A stretch of 64,000 bases of DNA from Schizophyllum amplum (GCA_007026445.1 VDMD01000010.1:248001-312000), one strand, 5' to 3'. Shown: positions 1 through 10,664, counted from the first letter of the stretch. Made by a program: numbers and translations. The notes: generated from the sequence alone by a model not told the origin.

Positions 1-1660
1 CGGCTAGAGGCCTCTCGACAGGTCATTGACGGGTGTCCCTCGATAGGTCGCCGGCTAGGGCGCCTCTCGATAGGTCGCCATCGTGCGCGCCTCTCGCGTC
101 AGGTCGCCGAGCTAGAGCGCCTCTCGTCAGGTCGGCGACGAGTGCGTCCTCGCGTCAGGTCGCCGGAGAGGGCGTCCTCGCGTCAGGTCGTCCGCGAGGG
201 CGTCTATCGCGTCAGGTCGTTGACGGGCGTCTCCTAAACAGGTCGTCCGCGAGGAGGACGTCCCCGCCTTCCAGGTCGCCGGAGAGGGCGTCTCCCTCGT
301 CCGGCAGGTTGCTGCCGGGGGCGTCCTCGAGCGACAGGCAGGTCGCCCGCGAGGGCGTCCTCGAGCGGCAGGTCGCCGGAGAGGGCGTCCCCCGCGAAGC
401 TCGAGGGTGAGGGCGTCTCTCGCGTCAGGTCGCCGGAGAGGGCGTCTCTCGACAGGTTGTTGACGGGCGTCTCTCGCGTCGGGTCGCCCGCGAGGGCGTC
501 CCTCGCGGCTAGTCGACGAGCGAGGAGGGCGTCTCCCGCCTTCTAGGTCGTCGGCGAGGGCGTCCTCGCAGCTGGTCGCCATCGTGGGCGCCTCTCTCGT
601 CCTAGGTCGCCGGCTAGGGCGTCTTTCGCCGGCAGGTCGTTGACGGGTGTCCCTCGCGTCAGGTCGTCGGCGATAGGCGTACGCCTTCCAGGTCGCCGAG
701 CCGAGGGCGTCCCCCGCGTCAGGTTGCTGCCATCGAGGGCGTCTCTCTCGTCAGGTCGCCGAGCTGAGGACGTCCTCGCGTCAGGTCGCCGCCGAGGGCG
801 TGTCTCGCCTTCCAGGGTCGTCGAGGAGGGCGTCCTCACGTCAGGTCGCCGGAGAGGGCGTCCCCCGCGTCGTCAGGTCGCCGGGGAGGGCGTCCCTCGC
901 GTCAGGTTGCCGAGCTGAGGGCGGGAGCCGCGTCCTAGGTCGCGGAGGAGGGCGTCTCCTCGCGTCAGGTCGGGGGCGATGGGCGTCCTCGCGAAGGTCG
1001 CCGAGCTAGAGCGCCTCTCGACAGGTCGCCGAGCCGAGGCGGTCTCTGGCGACAGGTCCCCGAGCCGAGGGGCGTCTCTCGCCTTCCAGGCCGCCGAGCT
1101 GAGGGCGCCTCTCTCGTTAGGTCGAGCCGAGGGCGTCCTCGCGTCGTCAGGTCGCCGGAGAGGGTGTCCCTTCTAGGTCGTTGACGGGCGTCCCGCGTCA
1201 GGTCGCCGGAGAGGGAGTCCTCGCGTCGACAGGTCGTCAGCGAGGGCGGGACCCTTCGGCAGGCTCGCCGGAGAGGGTTTCTACTCCGGCAGGTTGCTGC
1301 CGGGGGCGTCCCCGCCTTCCAGGTCGCCGGCTAGGGCGTCCCTCGCGTCCTACGTCAGGTCGCCGGCGGACGGTGTTTTTCTCGTCGTCAGGTCGCCGGA
1401 GAGGGCGTGTTCCTCGCGTCAGGTCTCCGATGGGCGTCCTCGAGCGGCAGGTCGCCATCGTGGGCGTCTCTCGCGAAGGTCGCCGGCGAGGGCGTCTCCC
1501 TCGTCGACAGGTCGCCGAGCCGAGAGCGTCCTCGCGTCAGGTCGGCGAGGGTGTCCCGCGTCGTCAGGTCGCCGGAGAGGGCGTCCCTCGATAGGTCGCG
1601 GAGGAGGAAGTCTTCGAGCGTCAGGTCGCCGGCTAGGGCGTCTCCCTTCTAGGTCCGCGA
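1..1660. repeat. GC-rich minisatellite belt, family A
   Basis: Imperfect tandem repeats of roughly 30-40 bp fill this stretch. The recurring core is caggtcgccggagagggcgt, joined to variable pieces such as cctcgcgtcaggtcg, and the units differ by small indels so that no single frame is kept. All long open frames here are Arg/Ala/Pro/Ser-rich by-products of the GC-rich repeat on both strands. No gene, tRNA or transposase-like sequence is visible. The array runs off the left edge of the window, so its full length is unknown. Confidence 0.85.
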
Positions 1661-2510
1661 GGAAAGCTGAGTGGGCGCGACGAAAACTGAGTGGGCGCGA
1701 GGAAAGGTGGGCGCGAGGAAAGCTGCGTGGGCGCGAGGAAAGGTGGATGCCAGGCGCGACTCGGCGGTGAAGCCGGCAGATAGTCGACGGTGAAGTCAAT
1801 GACTCACAGTCGACGATGAATTTAATGCATACAGTCGACGGGGGAGCCGGCACTGGAGAGTCGACGGGGAAGTCCATGTCGGAAGCCCATAAGTACAGTC
1901 GACGATGAATGTAATCCATATAGTCGACGACGGTGAAGCCGGCAGGAAGTCGATGGGGAAGTCCATGAAGTCCACGGTGAAGTCAATGACTCACAGTCGA
2001 TGGGGAAGCCGGCAGAGAGTCAACGGTGAAGCCGGCAGAGAGTCGATGGGGAAGCCGGCAGAGAGTCGATGGGGAAGCCGGCAGGAAGTCGGTGGGGAAG
2101 CCGGCAGAGAGTCGACGCCGGTGAAGTCGGCTGGAAGTCGATGGGGAAGCCAGCAGAAAGTCGACGACGGTTCGGAAGCCGGCACTAGAAAGTCGAATGC
2201 CACAACCAAGTAGACGAAGTCGAGTGCCACAACCAAGTAGACGAAGTCGACTCCCGCCGCCTGCTAGTAGACGAATCCCGCCGCCTGCTGAGCTGAGCGA
2301 AGGGACTTGATTTCACGGCATAGACTCGGAGGTCCTTGGTCTTCCGCGTAGACTCGGAGGTCTTCCGCGTAGACTCGGAGGTACTTGATGAGACCCCGCG
2401 TAGACGAAGTACTTGATGAGACCCCGCGTAGACGAGGTGCTTGCCAGTCTTCCGCGCAGTATCATGCCAGTCTTCCGCGCAGTATCAGACGATCGCGGAT
2501 ATTATTCTCA
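1661..2510. repeat. Minisatellite block, families B-D
   Basis: Several short arrays follow each other. A unit around gaggaaagctgagtgggcgc occurs at about 1660-1750. A 23 bp unit around agtcgatggggaagccggca is clearest at 1990-2150. A roughly 28 bp unit containing tgccacaaccaagtagacga lies at 2195-2245. Units with cttccgcgtagactcggagg and gccagtcttccgcgcagtat occur at 2330-2490. Unit families change abruptly. No coding sequence is supported. Confidence 0.8.
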
Positions 2511-2519
2511 CAATAAATG

Positions 2520-3075
2520 AGCATATGTCCGGATACAGGCTTATATGACCATTCGGATACAGGCTATGACCAGTAGATACAAGCCATGCAACCATTTGGA
2601 TACAGGCTATGCAACCATTCGGATACAGGCCATGCAGCCATTCGGAGAGTAGACAGGCTACGTACGGATGTACTCGTCAGATCAGTAAGTACTGTGGTCC
2701 TGCGGTAGGAAGGACTGTGTCCCTGCGGTATGGAAGGACTGTGTCCCTACGTATGGAAGGACTGTGTCCCTACGGTATGGAGGACTGTGTCCTTGCGGTA
2801 TGGAAGGACTGTGTCCCTACGGTAGGGAAGAATAGGCTACGGGTAGGCCGGAAGAACAGGCTACGGTAGGCTGGAAGAACAGGCTATGGTAGGTTGGAAG
2901 AACAGGCTACGGGTAGGCCGGAAGAACAGGCTACGGTGTGGACTGTGTCCCTGCGGTATGGAAGAACACGCAAGTTACACCGCAGAACACATGGCAAGTT
3001 GCATCGCAGAACGCATGGCGAGTTGCATCGCAGAACGCATGGCGAGTTAGATGGCAGAACGCGCATGGCAAGTGT
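2520..3075. repeat. Minisatellite block, 22-24 bp units
   Basis: Three successive arrays are visible. The first, at 2525-2650, has units around cattcggatacaggctatg. The second is a 24 bp unit around ggactgtgtccctgcggtat at about 2695-2825, followed by a unit around ggaagaacaggctacggtag to 2940. The third is a 24 bp unit around gcagaacgcatggcgagttg at 2975-3060. The clean 24 bp spacing gives spurious open frames. No gene is visible. Confidence 0.8.
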
Positions 3076-4480
3076 AGATCGCAGAAGGGGAGCGTGGACG
3101 GTCCTCCCTGCGGTCGAAGGGACGGAGCGTGGACGCCTGCGGTCGGAGGGCACGAGCGCCTGCGGTTGGAGAGAGCAGGAACGGTCGTGGTCGGAGAGAG
3201 CAGGAACGGGCGCGGTCGGAGAGAGGAGCGTGTCGAAGGGAGTGTCGTCCCCGTGGTCGGAGGGAGCATGTCGTCCCGCGGTCTTGTAGTTGGGGAAAGG
3301 AACATGCCCGCTCGTGGTCGAACGAAGCATGTCGTCCCGCGGTCGAACGAAGCATGTCGTCCCCGCGGTCGGACGAAGCATGGCCTCCCGCGGTCGGACG
3401 AAGCATGTCGTCCCGCGGTCGGACGAAGCATGGCCTCCCCGCGGTGTGACGAAGCATGTTGTCCCCGCGGTCGGACGAAGCATGTCGTCCCGCGGTCTTG
3501 TGGTTGGGGGAAGAGAGGGAGGAAGCACGCATGGCCTCCCTGCAGTTGGTGGGAGGGAGGGAGCGTGTCGTCCTGCGATCGGAGGGAGAGAGCGTGTCCT
3601 CCCCCGTGGTCCGAAAGGGAGGGAAGCATGGCCTCCCCGCGGTCGGAGAGGGGGAGCATGTATGTCCTCCCTGCGGTCGAGAAGGGGGAGGGTGCACGAA
3701 CGAGCGCCTGCGGTCGAAGGGAGCACGAACGAGCACCTGTGGTCGGAGGGCACGAGCGCCTGCGGTCGGAGGGAGTATGGCTCCCGTGGTCGGAGGGCAC
3801 GAGCGCCTGTGGTCGGAGAGAGGGAGCGCAAGCGTCTGCGGTCGGAGGGCACGAGCGCCTGTGGTCGGAGGGAGTGTCGTCCGTGCGGTCGAGGGAGTGT
3901 CGTCCTGCGATCGGATGGAGGGCGTCCTGCGATCGGAGAGAGGGCGTCCTGCGGTCGGAGGGCGAGCATTCCCGACGCGCCGGGAGGCAGGGAAGCATGG
4001 CGTCCGGTGGTCGAAGGGAGGGAGCACGTCCTGTCGCGGTTTGAGGGAGGGAGCATTGACGGTCGTCACTCGATGGAAGAGAGGGAAGCATGCATGGCCT
4101 CCCTGCGGGCGGAGGGAGAGGGAGCATGTCCTCCTGCGCTGGGGGAGATCATCTCCTCCTGCACTGGGGGAGAGGGAGCATGTCCTCCTGAGCTGGGGGA
4201 GAGGGTGCATGTCCTCCTGAGCTGGGGGAGAGGGAGCATGTCCTCCTGAGCTGGGGGAGAGGGATCATGGCCTCCCTGCGGTCGGAGGAGAGGGATCATG
4301 GCCTCCCTGCGGTCGGATGGAGGGCGTGTCCTCCCTGCGGTCGGAGGAGAGGGAGCATGGCGTCCGGTGGTCAGATAGAGGGCGTCCTGCGATCAGATAG
4401 AGGGCGTCCTGCGGTGGGAGATGAGAGCGTGACCTCGCGCTCCGGGGACGGGGATATGAGAGCGGGACCTTGCGACCCCA
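3076..4480. repeat. Minisatellite belt, family with gcggtcggagggagc core
   Basis: A long imperfect array is built on cgcggtcggagggagcatgt and cctgcggtcggagggcacga variants. It includes a homogeneous sub-array at 4120-4265 with a 29 bp unit containing atgtcctcctgagctggggg. Open frames of over 350 codons occur on both strands simultaneously (for example 2884-4056 minus) but are pure repeat translations rich in Arg, Pro and Ser. No start context, splice pattern or domain supports a gene. Confidence 0.82.
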
Positions 4481-4539
4481 GGGTAATGAGAGCCCAGGAC
4501 TGGGAGATGAGAGCGCGGCCATGTTCGCTGGCTGAACAG

Positions 4540-4800
4540 TCGGCTGCCGTTGCTTTATTGTCCGCCGCCATTGCCTTCATGTAGGCCGCCATAGCGTTCT
4601 TGCCGGCCGCTATAGCGTTCTTGTCTGCCGCCGTAGCCTTCTTGTCTGCCGCCGTAGCCTTCGTGGAGGCGCAATACGCGTTCTTGTCCGCCGCCGTAGC
4701 CTTCTTGTCTGCAGCTATAGCGTTCTTGTCCGCCTGCCATAGCTTTCTTGTGCGCCGCCATAGCGTTCTTGTCGGCCGCCATAGCCTGAACGGGGGCCTA
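4540..4800. repeat. Minisatellite, gccgccatagcgttcttgtc unit
   Basis: About eleven imperfect copies of a 21-24 bp unit built on gccgccatagcgttcttgtc end about 230 bp before the start codon of the universal-stress-protein gene. This array and the G/A-rich segment after it occupy the place where that gene's promoter should be. No clear TATA box is visible in 4800-5029. Confidence 0.75.
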
Positions 4801-5029
4801 AGGAAGACGAGTGGGGGAGAAAGCACGGAGGAGGTGTATAGTAAAGGCGAAGGCGTGCGGTGAAGAGGAAGGCGGACAGGGATGGAGAGATGGCGAGTGA
4901 CGGCTTCTGCGAGGCGAGAGCGGTGGGCGCGACGGCGACGCTCCTCGGCTTATCGGGCCGCTTATCCCAGCCCAAGCTTGGACCAAGCCTGGGTTGTCTC
5001 TGTCCATCGCCCTTCATCGTCCTGCCACG

Positions 5030-8000
5030 ATGATGCGCTCTGCACTGAAGCACTCGACGTCGCGGCCGCCGTCGCCGACGACGGCCTCGCCATCGGACTC
5101 GCCGATGATCTCGCGCGTGCCGCTGCCCTCCTCGCCGCACGCAGACCTCGCCGCGCTGCCCGGCTCGTCCACCGCGACGCTGCCCGCCACCGCCCACTCC
5201 CCGGGCTCGCTCCCCAACTTTCCCACTCACGCCGTCAGCTTTGGACACGTCTCCCCCACCCACAACACGCCTGGCCCGGGCACCCCGCACACCCCCATCG
5301 CATTGCCATCGTTCTACACCCCAAAGGTGCGTGTACTCCATCTCTGTTGCCGCGCCCCCGCTGACCCAACCCCTCCAGGTCTCCTTCGACACATTCGAGA
5401 ACCCGGCCGCCAGCATGTTCTCCTTCACGCTCAGCGTCAAGGGCGAGGGGTGAATTCTAGCATCCCCTTCCCTCCCTCCCACACCCCACTAACACTCGCC
5501 CCAGCTACACCCGCACCCGCTCCACCCGCGTCTTCCTCTGCGCTGCCTCTGCAGACGAGAGCGGCCGCGGTGCGCTCGAGTGGTGTTTGGAGGTGCGTGC
5601 TATATGCCGACTCCTTATGTGCTGCGACGCCCCTCGACCATCCTCGTCCCCTTCGGCCATCCTCTTCCCCTACCACTCGTGCTCACTAACACCCCGCCAC
5701 CCAGACCCTCGCCCAGGACGGAGACGAGCTGATCGTGTGCAGGGGCGTCGAGGAGGAGGTGTTGGGTGAGTTGTTTTTCTAGTCTGGCTTCCTCGACTTG
5801 CCGCGCGGCCTCGCAAACACACCGCGGCCTCGCAAACACACCGCAGCCTCGCAAACGCACACTCTTTTCTATGCTCCCTTCCCCTCTTCCGCTCCTTTAT
5901 CCCTTCCTTCGCCCTTCCCCCTCGCGTTCGCTACCGCCCTTCCCCCATTCCCTTCCCCCGTCCTATCCTCTTACCCCCTTTCCCCTTCGCCCCTTCCCCT
6001 CGCCCCTTCCCTCTCCCCCTTCCCTCTCTTTCAACCCTTCCCCCCACCCCCTTCCCCCTTCCCCTTCCCCCCTCCCCCACCCCTTCTCCCTTGTCCTACT
6101 ATCCAACACCCCCCCCCCCCCCCCCACACACACACACTCTTTACTCACCCTGGATGCCTCGCTAACCCCCCACACTCTTCACCCCCCACCCCCCACACAC
6201 TATAACCCCCCCCCCACCCATGCTCACATCGTTCACCCCCCATGCTCACGTCGTTCGCCTCCCACACACACTCTTCACCCCCCCATACTCACGTCGTTCA
6301 CCCCCCATGCTCACGTCGTCCGCCTCCCATGCTCACGTCATTCGCCTCCCATGCTCACTACGTTCGCCCCCCCATGCTCACGTCGTCCGCCTCCCATGCT
6401 CACGTCATTCGCCTCCCATGCTCACGTCGTCCGCCTCCCATGCTCACGTCGTTCACCCCCCATGCTCACGTCGTTCGCCTCCCATGCTCACGTCATTCGC
6501 CTCCCATGCCCCCTCAGACTAACTCCCATGCTCACGTCGTTCGCCTTTCACACTCTTCACCCCCCCCCCCCCAACTCTTTACTCACCCCCATGCTCACGT
6601 CGTTCACCTCCCATGCCTCCCACACTCTTCACCCCCACTCCCCACTCTTTACTCACACCCCCCATCAAACGCCTCTCGCTAACACTCCCCAGAAAAAGAC
6701 CACGACATCGTCCGCGAAGACGCGCGCGGGCTCATGATGGAGATCCAGGCGAAGAGCGTGGAGTTTGAGGAGGGGAGGAAGGTGGGTGGTGTTTAGGTTT
6801 TTTGTGACGGGTTCGACACATTGCTGGCCAACGTGATGGGTGAGAGCTGTCGTCCTTCGTGATGCGCTCGTCCTTCGCGACGGGTGAGAACTTGTCGTCC
6901 TTCACACATCGCCCTCCCCCCCACCCCTCTTTCTCCCCATCCAATCCCTCTTTCTTCCCCTCCCTCCCTCACCCATCTGACCCTTTCTCCCTCTACCTTT
7001 CCCCTTTATGCCTTTCCCCTTTATGCCCTTCCAACCCAACTCCCCCCCACCCCACACACCCTTCCCCACCCCCATCCCTTCCCCACCCCTTCCTCTGCCT
7101 CACAAAAAAACCCACACCCTTCCCACCCCCTCACTCCCACCCTTCCCCCTCCCCCACCCCAACTCCCCCTACCTATCAACACTAACTCACCCTTAACCCA
7201 ACCGAACCCAACACTAACCCCCCCCCACTTCCTCTTGCCTTTCACTAACTCCTTAAAACTATAATACTAAAAGAAACCCACCTAACAGCTCTCCCTAATC
7301 CTCGAATACGTGCCCACCCGGTCGATCACGACCACGCTGGGACCGGCTCATCGCGCTCTACAGGCCCGACTCGGTCGTGGTGGGGACGAGGGGGAGGTGA
7401 GTTTTTGGGTTTTTTTGTTGATGTCTTTAGAATATTGTTTTGGAAAGGGTGAAAGGGGGTTTTTTCTCTTGAGTAGTGATGAGTTTTATATGGTTTGGGG
7501 GGGTTTTGGACTGGTTGGGAAAGGGGGGGAAGGGGGGTTTTGGAAAGGGGTGAAAGGGGATTGGAAGGGGTGTTTTGGTTTTGGTTTGGGGAGAGGAGGA
7601 GGAAGGGAGGGGTTTTTGGAGAGGGGAAGGAAAGGGGATTGGTGGAAAGGCGGGGGGGAGGAAGGGGAGAGAGTTTGGGAGAGAGGGGAGTGGGGAAGGG
7701 GTGGTTGGGGGGGTTTTGGAAAGGGTGAAAGGGGGGGAAAGGAGGGAGAAGGAAAGGGGGGATTGGGTTTGGTGTTTTCATCTGCCGGAATATTTTTTGG
7801 TTGGGGAGGAGGAAGGGTGGGAGGGGAGAAGAAAAGGGTGAAGGGTTTTGGGAAAGGGAGAAGGGAGGAAAAGGGGTTTGGAGTGGGGAAGGGAGGGGGG
7901 TTTTGGAAAGGGGGGGAGAGGGTGGGGGTTTGGTGTTGAAAGGGTGAAAGGGGGAGAAGGGGTGGTTGGAAAGGGGGGAGAGGGTAAAGAGGAGGGGGGA

Positions 8001-10135
8001 GAGGGGAAGGGCGGGTGGGAGAGGAAGGGGGAAGGGTGAAAGGGGAGAGGGGGGGAGGGGAAGGGGAGAGGAGCACCCTGGCGGGTGGGGGGAGAGGTGA
8101 AAGAGGAGGGGAGGGGTGTTTGGGGGGGGTTTATTTGGTTTTGGAGTGGGGGTGTTTTGGGGTGAAGGGTGTGGGGGAGTGGTTTTGTTTTTTGGGGGGG
8201 TTTTATTTGGTTTTGGGTTTGGATGAAGGGTGAGAGGAAGGGGATGATGAGGGGCGCGGCGCGCTCATATAGGAGGGGCGCTTGCACTCTGGGCGACGGT
8301 GGCGCGCTGGTTGACGGGCTGGGGCGGTCGCGGGCGGGGTGGGGCGCTGGTTGACGGGCTGGGGCGCTCGCAGGCGGGGTGGTGGTGCGCTCGCAGGCGG
8401 GGTGGAGCGGTCGGAGGGTGATGGTGAAGACGCAAGCGGGGCGGGGCGGGACCAAACTAGCAGAAATTCTCTCCTTCCCCACACCCGAAGTAACGAACGA
8501 GACTGACCGCGCCCCCTCCTCTTTCTAGACGCACGTGGACGAACGCGCTCGGCGGGTCGTCGATGGGGGTGGGGAGTGTTAGTAAGTGAGTAGGGTTTGT
8601 TTGTTTTTTATGATGTGTTGGTTTTTGACGTAGGATGTGGTGAAATGTGATTGCCGTTCTGCCCCTCCTCCCCTCCTTATTCCTCCTCCCCGTCCTTCTC
8701 CTCTTCCTCTCCCTCCATCCCCTCTCCTCCCTCTCTTGCCCTCCCTCCTCCCCCGTCCCTCCCTCCTCCCCCGTCCCTCTCCTCTCGCCCATCCTTCCCT
8801 CCCCCCATGTCCCTATCGTCCCTCTCCTTCCCCTCCCTCCCCGCCTCCCCTCCCTCTCGCCTCTCGCCATCTCCTCTCCCTACCCCCCGTCCTTCTTCCT
8901 CCCTAATTTATCGAACCACTATTCATCTAACCACCCATCGAAAAACCGTCGAACCGACATAATGACACGCTGTACTAACCCCCCCCCTCCTCACCCCCAG
9001 ATACTGCCTCTCGCACTCGCCCGTGCCCGTGATCGTGGTGCGGCCGGAGCGCAAGGTGAGTGGTTTGTGTGTGCGGTGTGCGGTGTTTGGTTTGTGTTGT
9101 TTGTGTTCGGTGTTTTGTGTGCGGGGGTTTTTTGGAGTGGTGGTTTGGTTTTTGTGGGGAAGAGTGGGAGTGGGAAGAGTGGGAGTGTTCGGTGTTTGTG
9201 GGTTTGGATCCCCCCGCTTTGGTCTCCTCTCCACTCCTTTCCTTCCCTTCCCCTCTCTCCCTTCCGCCCACTCACTCACTCACTCCTTCACCCACCTCTA
9301 ACACCCACTCACCCCTCTTCCCCTTCCCCTTCCCCTTCCCCTGCCCCTTCCTCACCTACCCCCTTCCCCTTCCCCTTCCCTGGCGAGCCCTAGCGAGCCC
9401 CCCTTCCCCCAAGGCTCACTTCGTTCGCCCCCTTCCCCTTCCCCCGGCGAGCCCTAGCGAGCCCCCCTTCCCCTCTGCCCTCTTCCACCACTCATCCCCT
9501 CCCACTCCTTGTTATATCCCCTTCCCCTTCCCCTTCCCCTTCCCCTTCCCCTGGCGAGCCCTAGCGAGCCCCCCTTCCCCTCCCACTCCTTATTATATCC
9601 CCTCCCACTCCTTCCCCTTCCCCTCCCGCTCCTTCCCCTTCCCCTTCCCCTTCCCCTTCCCCTTCCCCTCATCCACTCCCCCCTCACCCACTCCTTCACC
9701 CCTTCCCCTTCCCCTTCCCCTTCCCCTTCCCCTTCCCCCGGCGAGCCCTAGCGAGCCCCCCTTCCCCTTCCCCTTCCCCTTCCCCTTCCCCTTCCCCTGG
9801 CGAGCCCTAGCGAGCCCCCCTTCCCCTCCCACTCCTTTTTATATCCCCTTCCCCTCCCCTGGCGAGCGCTAGCGAGCCCCCCTTCCCCCGGCCCCTTCCC
9901 CTTCACCCTCTAATCCCCTTCCTCTGCCCACTCCCGCATTGCCCTCCACTAAAATATAACGCTAACGCTAATCCCTTGCCCAACCCCTTCCTTTCCTCGC
10001 TCCTTTCCTCCGCCCAACATCGCCCGATAATATCAAACCCACCTCTAACACCCCACCTCTAACCCCCCACCCCAGGTCCGCAAAGCGGTCGCCAAACGGC
10101 GCGCGGATCCGAAGCGGGGGCGGCATTTTGATTAG
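5030..10135 (+). CDS. Universal stress protein (UspA-domain) with giant repeat-filled introns
   Basis: Nine exons with consistent phases can be joined: 5030-5326, 5379-5449, 5505-5592, 5705-5765, 6693-6781, 7289-7396, 8529-8585, 9001-9055 and 10076-10135. The product is about 294 residues: a Ser/Pro/Thr-rich N-terminal part, then a UspA domain from about residue 123 (TRSTRVFLCAASADES), ending with the nucleotide-binding signature (GTRGRR, then ALGGSSMGVGSVSKYC) and SHSPVPVIVVRPERK. UspA-domain proteins bind ATP or AMP and act in stress tolerance; the fungal role is poorly known. Introns 4, 5, 6, 7 and 8 are 927, 507, 1132, 415 and 1020 nt, far above the 50-60 nt of neighbouring genes, and consist of simple repeats. 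Exon 6 contains one extra G at about 7338-7341: ITTTL and DRLIALYRPDS lie in different frames. Either the assembly has an error there or the gene is damaged. Confidence 0.82.
5860..6660. repeat. Pyrimidine tract plus atgctcacgtcgtt minisatellite inside intron 4
   Basis: The first half (5870-6110) is almost pure C/T on the coding strand, with runs of CCCTTCC and a stretch of about 20 consecutive C residues at 6108-6125. The second half (6210-6620) is an array of about 20 imperfect copies of cctcccatgctcacgtcgtt, with Ts replacing Cs in places. The array ends shortly before the acceptor at 6692. Proline-rich open frames here are intronic. Confidence 0.85.
6895..7260. repeat. C/T-rich low-complexity tract inside intron 5
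   Basis: The coding strand is strongly pyrimidine-rich, with cccttccc and tccccttt runs and a degenerate segment of cccttaaccc-like words near 7190-7220. The tract lies between donor 6782 and acceptor 7288 of the stress-protein gene. It holds no separate gene. Confidence 0.75.
7397..8528. repeat. G-rich purine intron 6
   Basis: The coding strand of this 1132 nt intron is dominated by GGGGAAGG, GGGGAGAGG and GGGTGAAAGG words from about 7440 to 8250. Its skew is the opposite of that of the introns on either side. From 8260 to 8440 it turns into repeats around ggggcgctggttgacgggct. A regular donor (gtgagttt) and acceptor (tttctag) bracket it. The dense G-runs could form G-quadruplexes in DNA or RNA. 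Its long open frames have no other support. Confidence 0.85.
8640..8910. repeat. C/T-rich tract inside intron 7
   Basis: The coding strand carries cctccctcct and ccgtccctcc words in near-tandem order across most of the 415 nt intron (8586-9000). The tract returns to the pyrimidine skew after the purine-rich intron 6. Confidence 0.7.
9300..9910. repeat. (CCCCTT)n arrays with gcgagccctagcgagcc boxes in intron 8
   Basis: Runs of the hexamer CCCCTT alternate with a dispersed box ggcgagccctagcgagcccc. The box appears at about 9383, 9449, 9553, 9739, 9799 and, with one change, 9859. The whole lies in the last intron (9056-10075) of the stress-protein gene. The nested pattern of hexamer and box implies repeated segmental duplication. 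Confidence 0.82.
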
Positions 10136-10156
10136 GAGGGTTAGGGTTAGGGTGGG
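10130..10156 (+). other. Short telomere-like TTAGGG run at the stop codon
   Basis: Right after the TAG stop of the stress-protein gene, the plus strand reads agggttagggttagggtggg: two full TTAGGG-type units with flanking near-matches. TTAGGG is the common fungal telomere repeat. The run is short enough to be chance in this repeat-rich setting. Confidence 0.5.
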
Positions 10157-10239
10157 GGTGGGTGAGAGGGCGTGTGGGAGAGAGGTGTGTGGGTGGGGGG
10201 GGTGAGGGGTATAGGACGCGCGACGCAGGCGACGGAATG

Positions 10240-10445
10240 GTGAGGAGCAGGATCGAACGCGAGGGCTGGTGAGAGGATCGAACTTGAAGGCGGGAGGACA
10301 GAACTAGAAGGCGGGAGGACAGAACTAGAAGGCGGGAGGATTAAACCTGAAGGCGGGAGGATCGAACTAGAAGGCGGGAGGGCCGAACTTGAAGGCGGGA
10401 GGACAGAACTAGAAGGCGGGAGGGTCGAACTTGAAGGCGGTCATG
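10240..10445. repeat. 21 bp minisatellite, aaggcgggaggacagaacta
   Basis: About nine copies of a 21 bp unit (gaacta/gaactt followed by gaaggcgggagg) stand in tandem. No coding potential is visible. Confidence 0.8.
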
Positions 10446-10479
10446 AGGAGGGGATGGAAGAACAAGGCGAGGGACCCTG

Positions 10480-10655
10480 GTCACTATATATGACCCTGGT
10501 CACTGTCGGTGTATATGCTTCCCACTGGTCACCATCGGTGTATATGCTTTCCACTGGTCACCGTCGGTGTATATGCTTTCCACTGGTCACCGTATATGCT
10601 TCCCACTGGTCACCGTCGGTGTATATGCTTTCCACTGGTCACCGTATGTGCTACG
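10480..10655. repeat. Minisatellite, ccactggtcaccgtcggtgt
   Basis: Six imperfect copies of a unit around 30 bp containing tggtcaccgtcggtgtatat are present; some lack the cggtg part and are shorter. Small open frames here (about 70-78 codons) only translate the repeat. Confidence 0.78.
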
Positions 10656-10664
10656 AGCTTCGCA

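Noticed and set aside
2884..4127. Overlapping open frames of 368-398 codons on both strands
   Set aside because: They exist in all frames at once, translate only the tandem units, and have no domain, splice pattern or plausible composition.
5766..6737. A 323-codon Pro/Ser/His-rich frame
   Set aside because: It spans intron 4 of the stress-protein gene; exons on both sides join in phase across good splice sites.
7310..8482. Gly/Lys-rich plus-strand and Pro-rich minus-strand long frames
   Set aside because: They are translations of the G-rich intron 6 tract and its complement.
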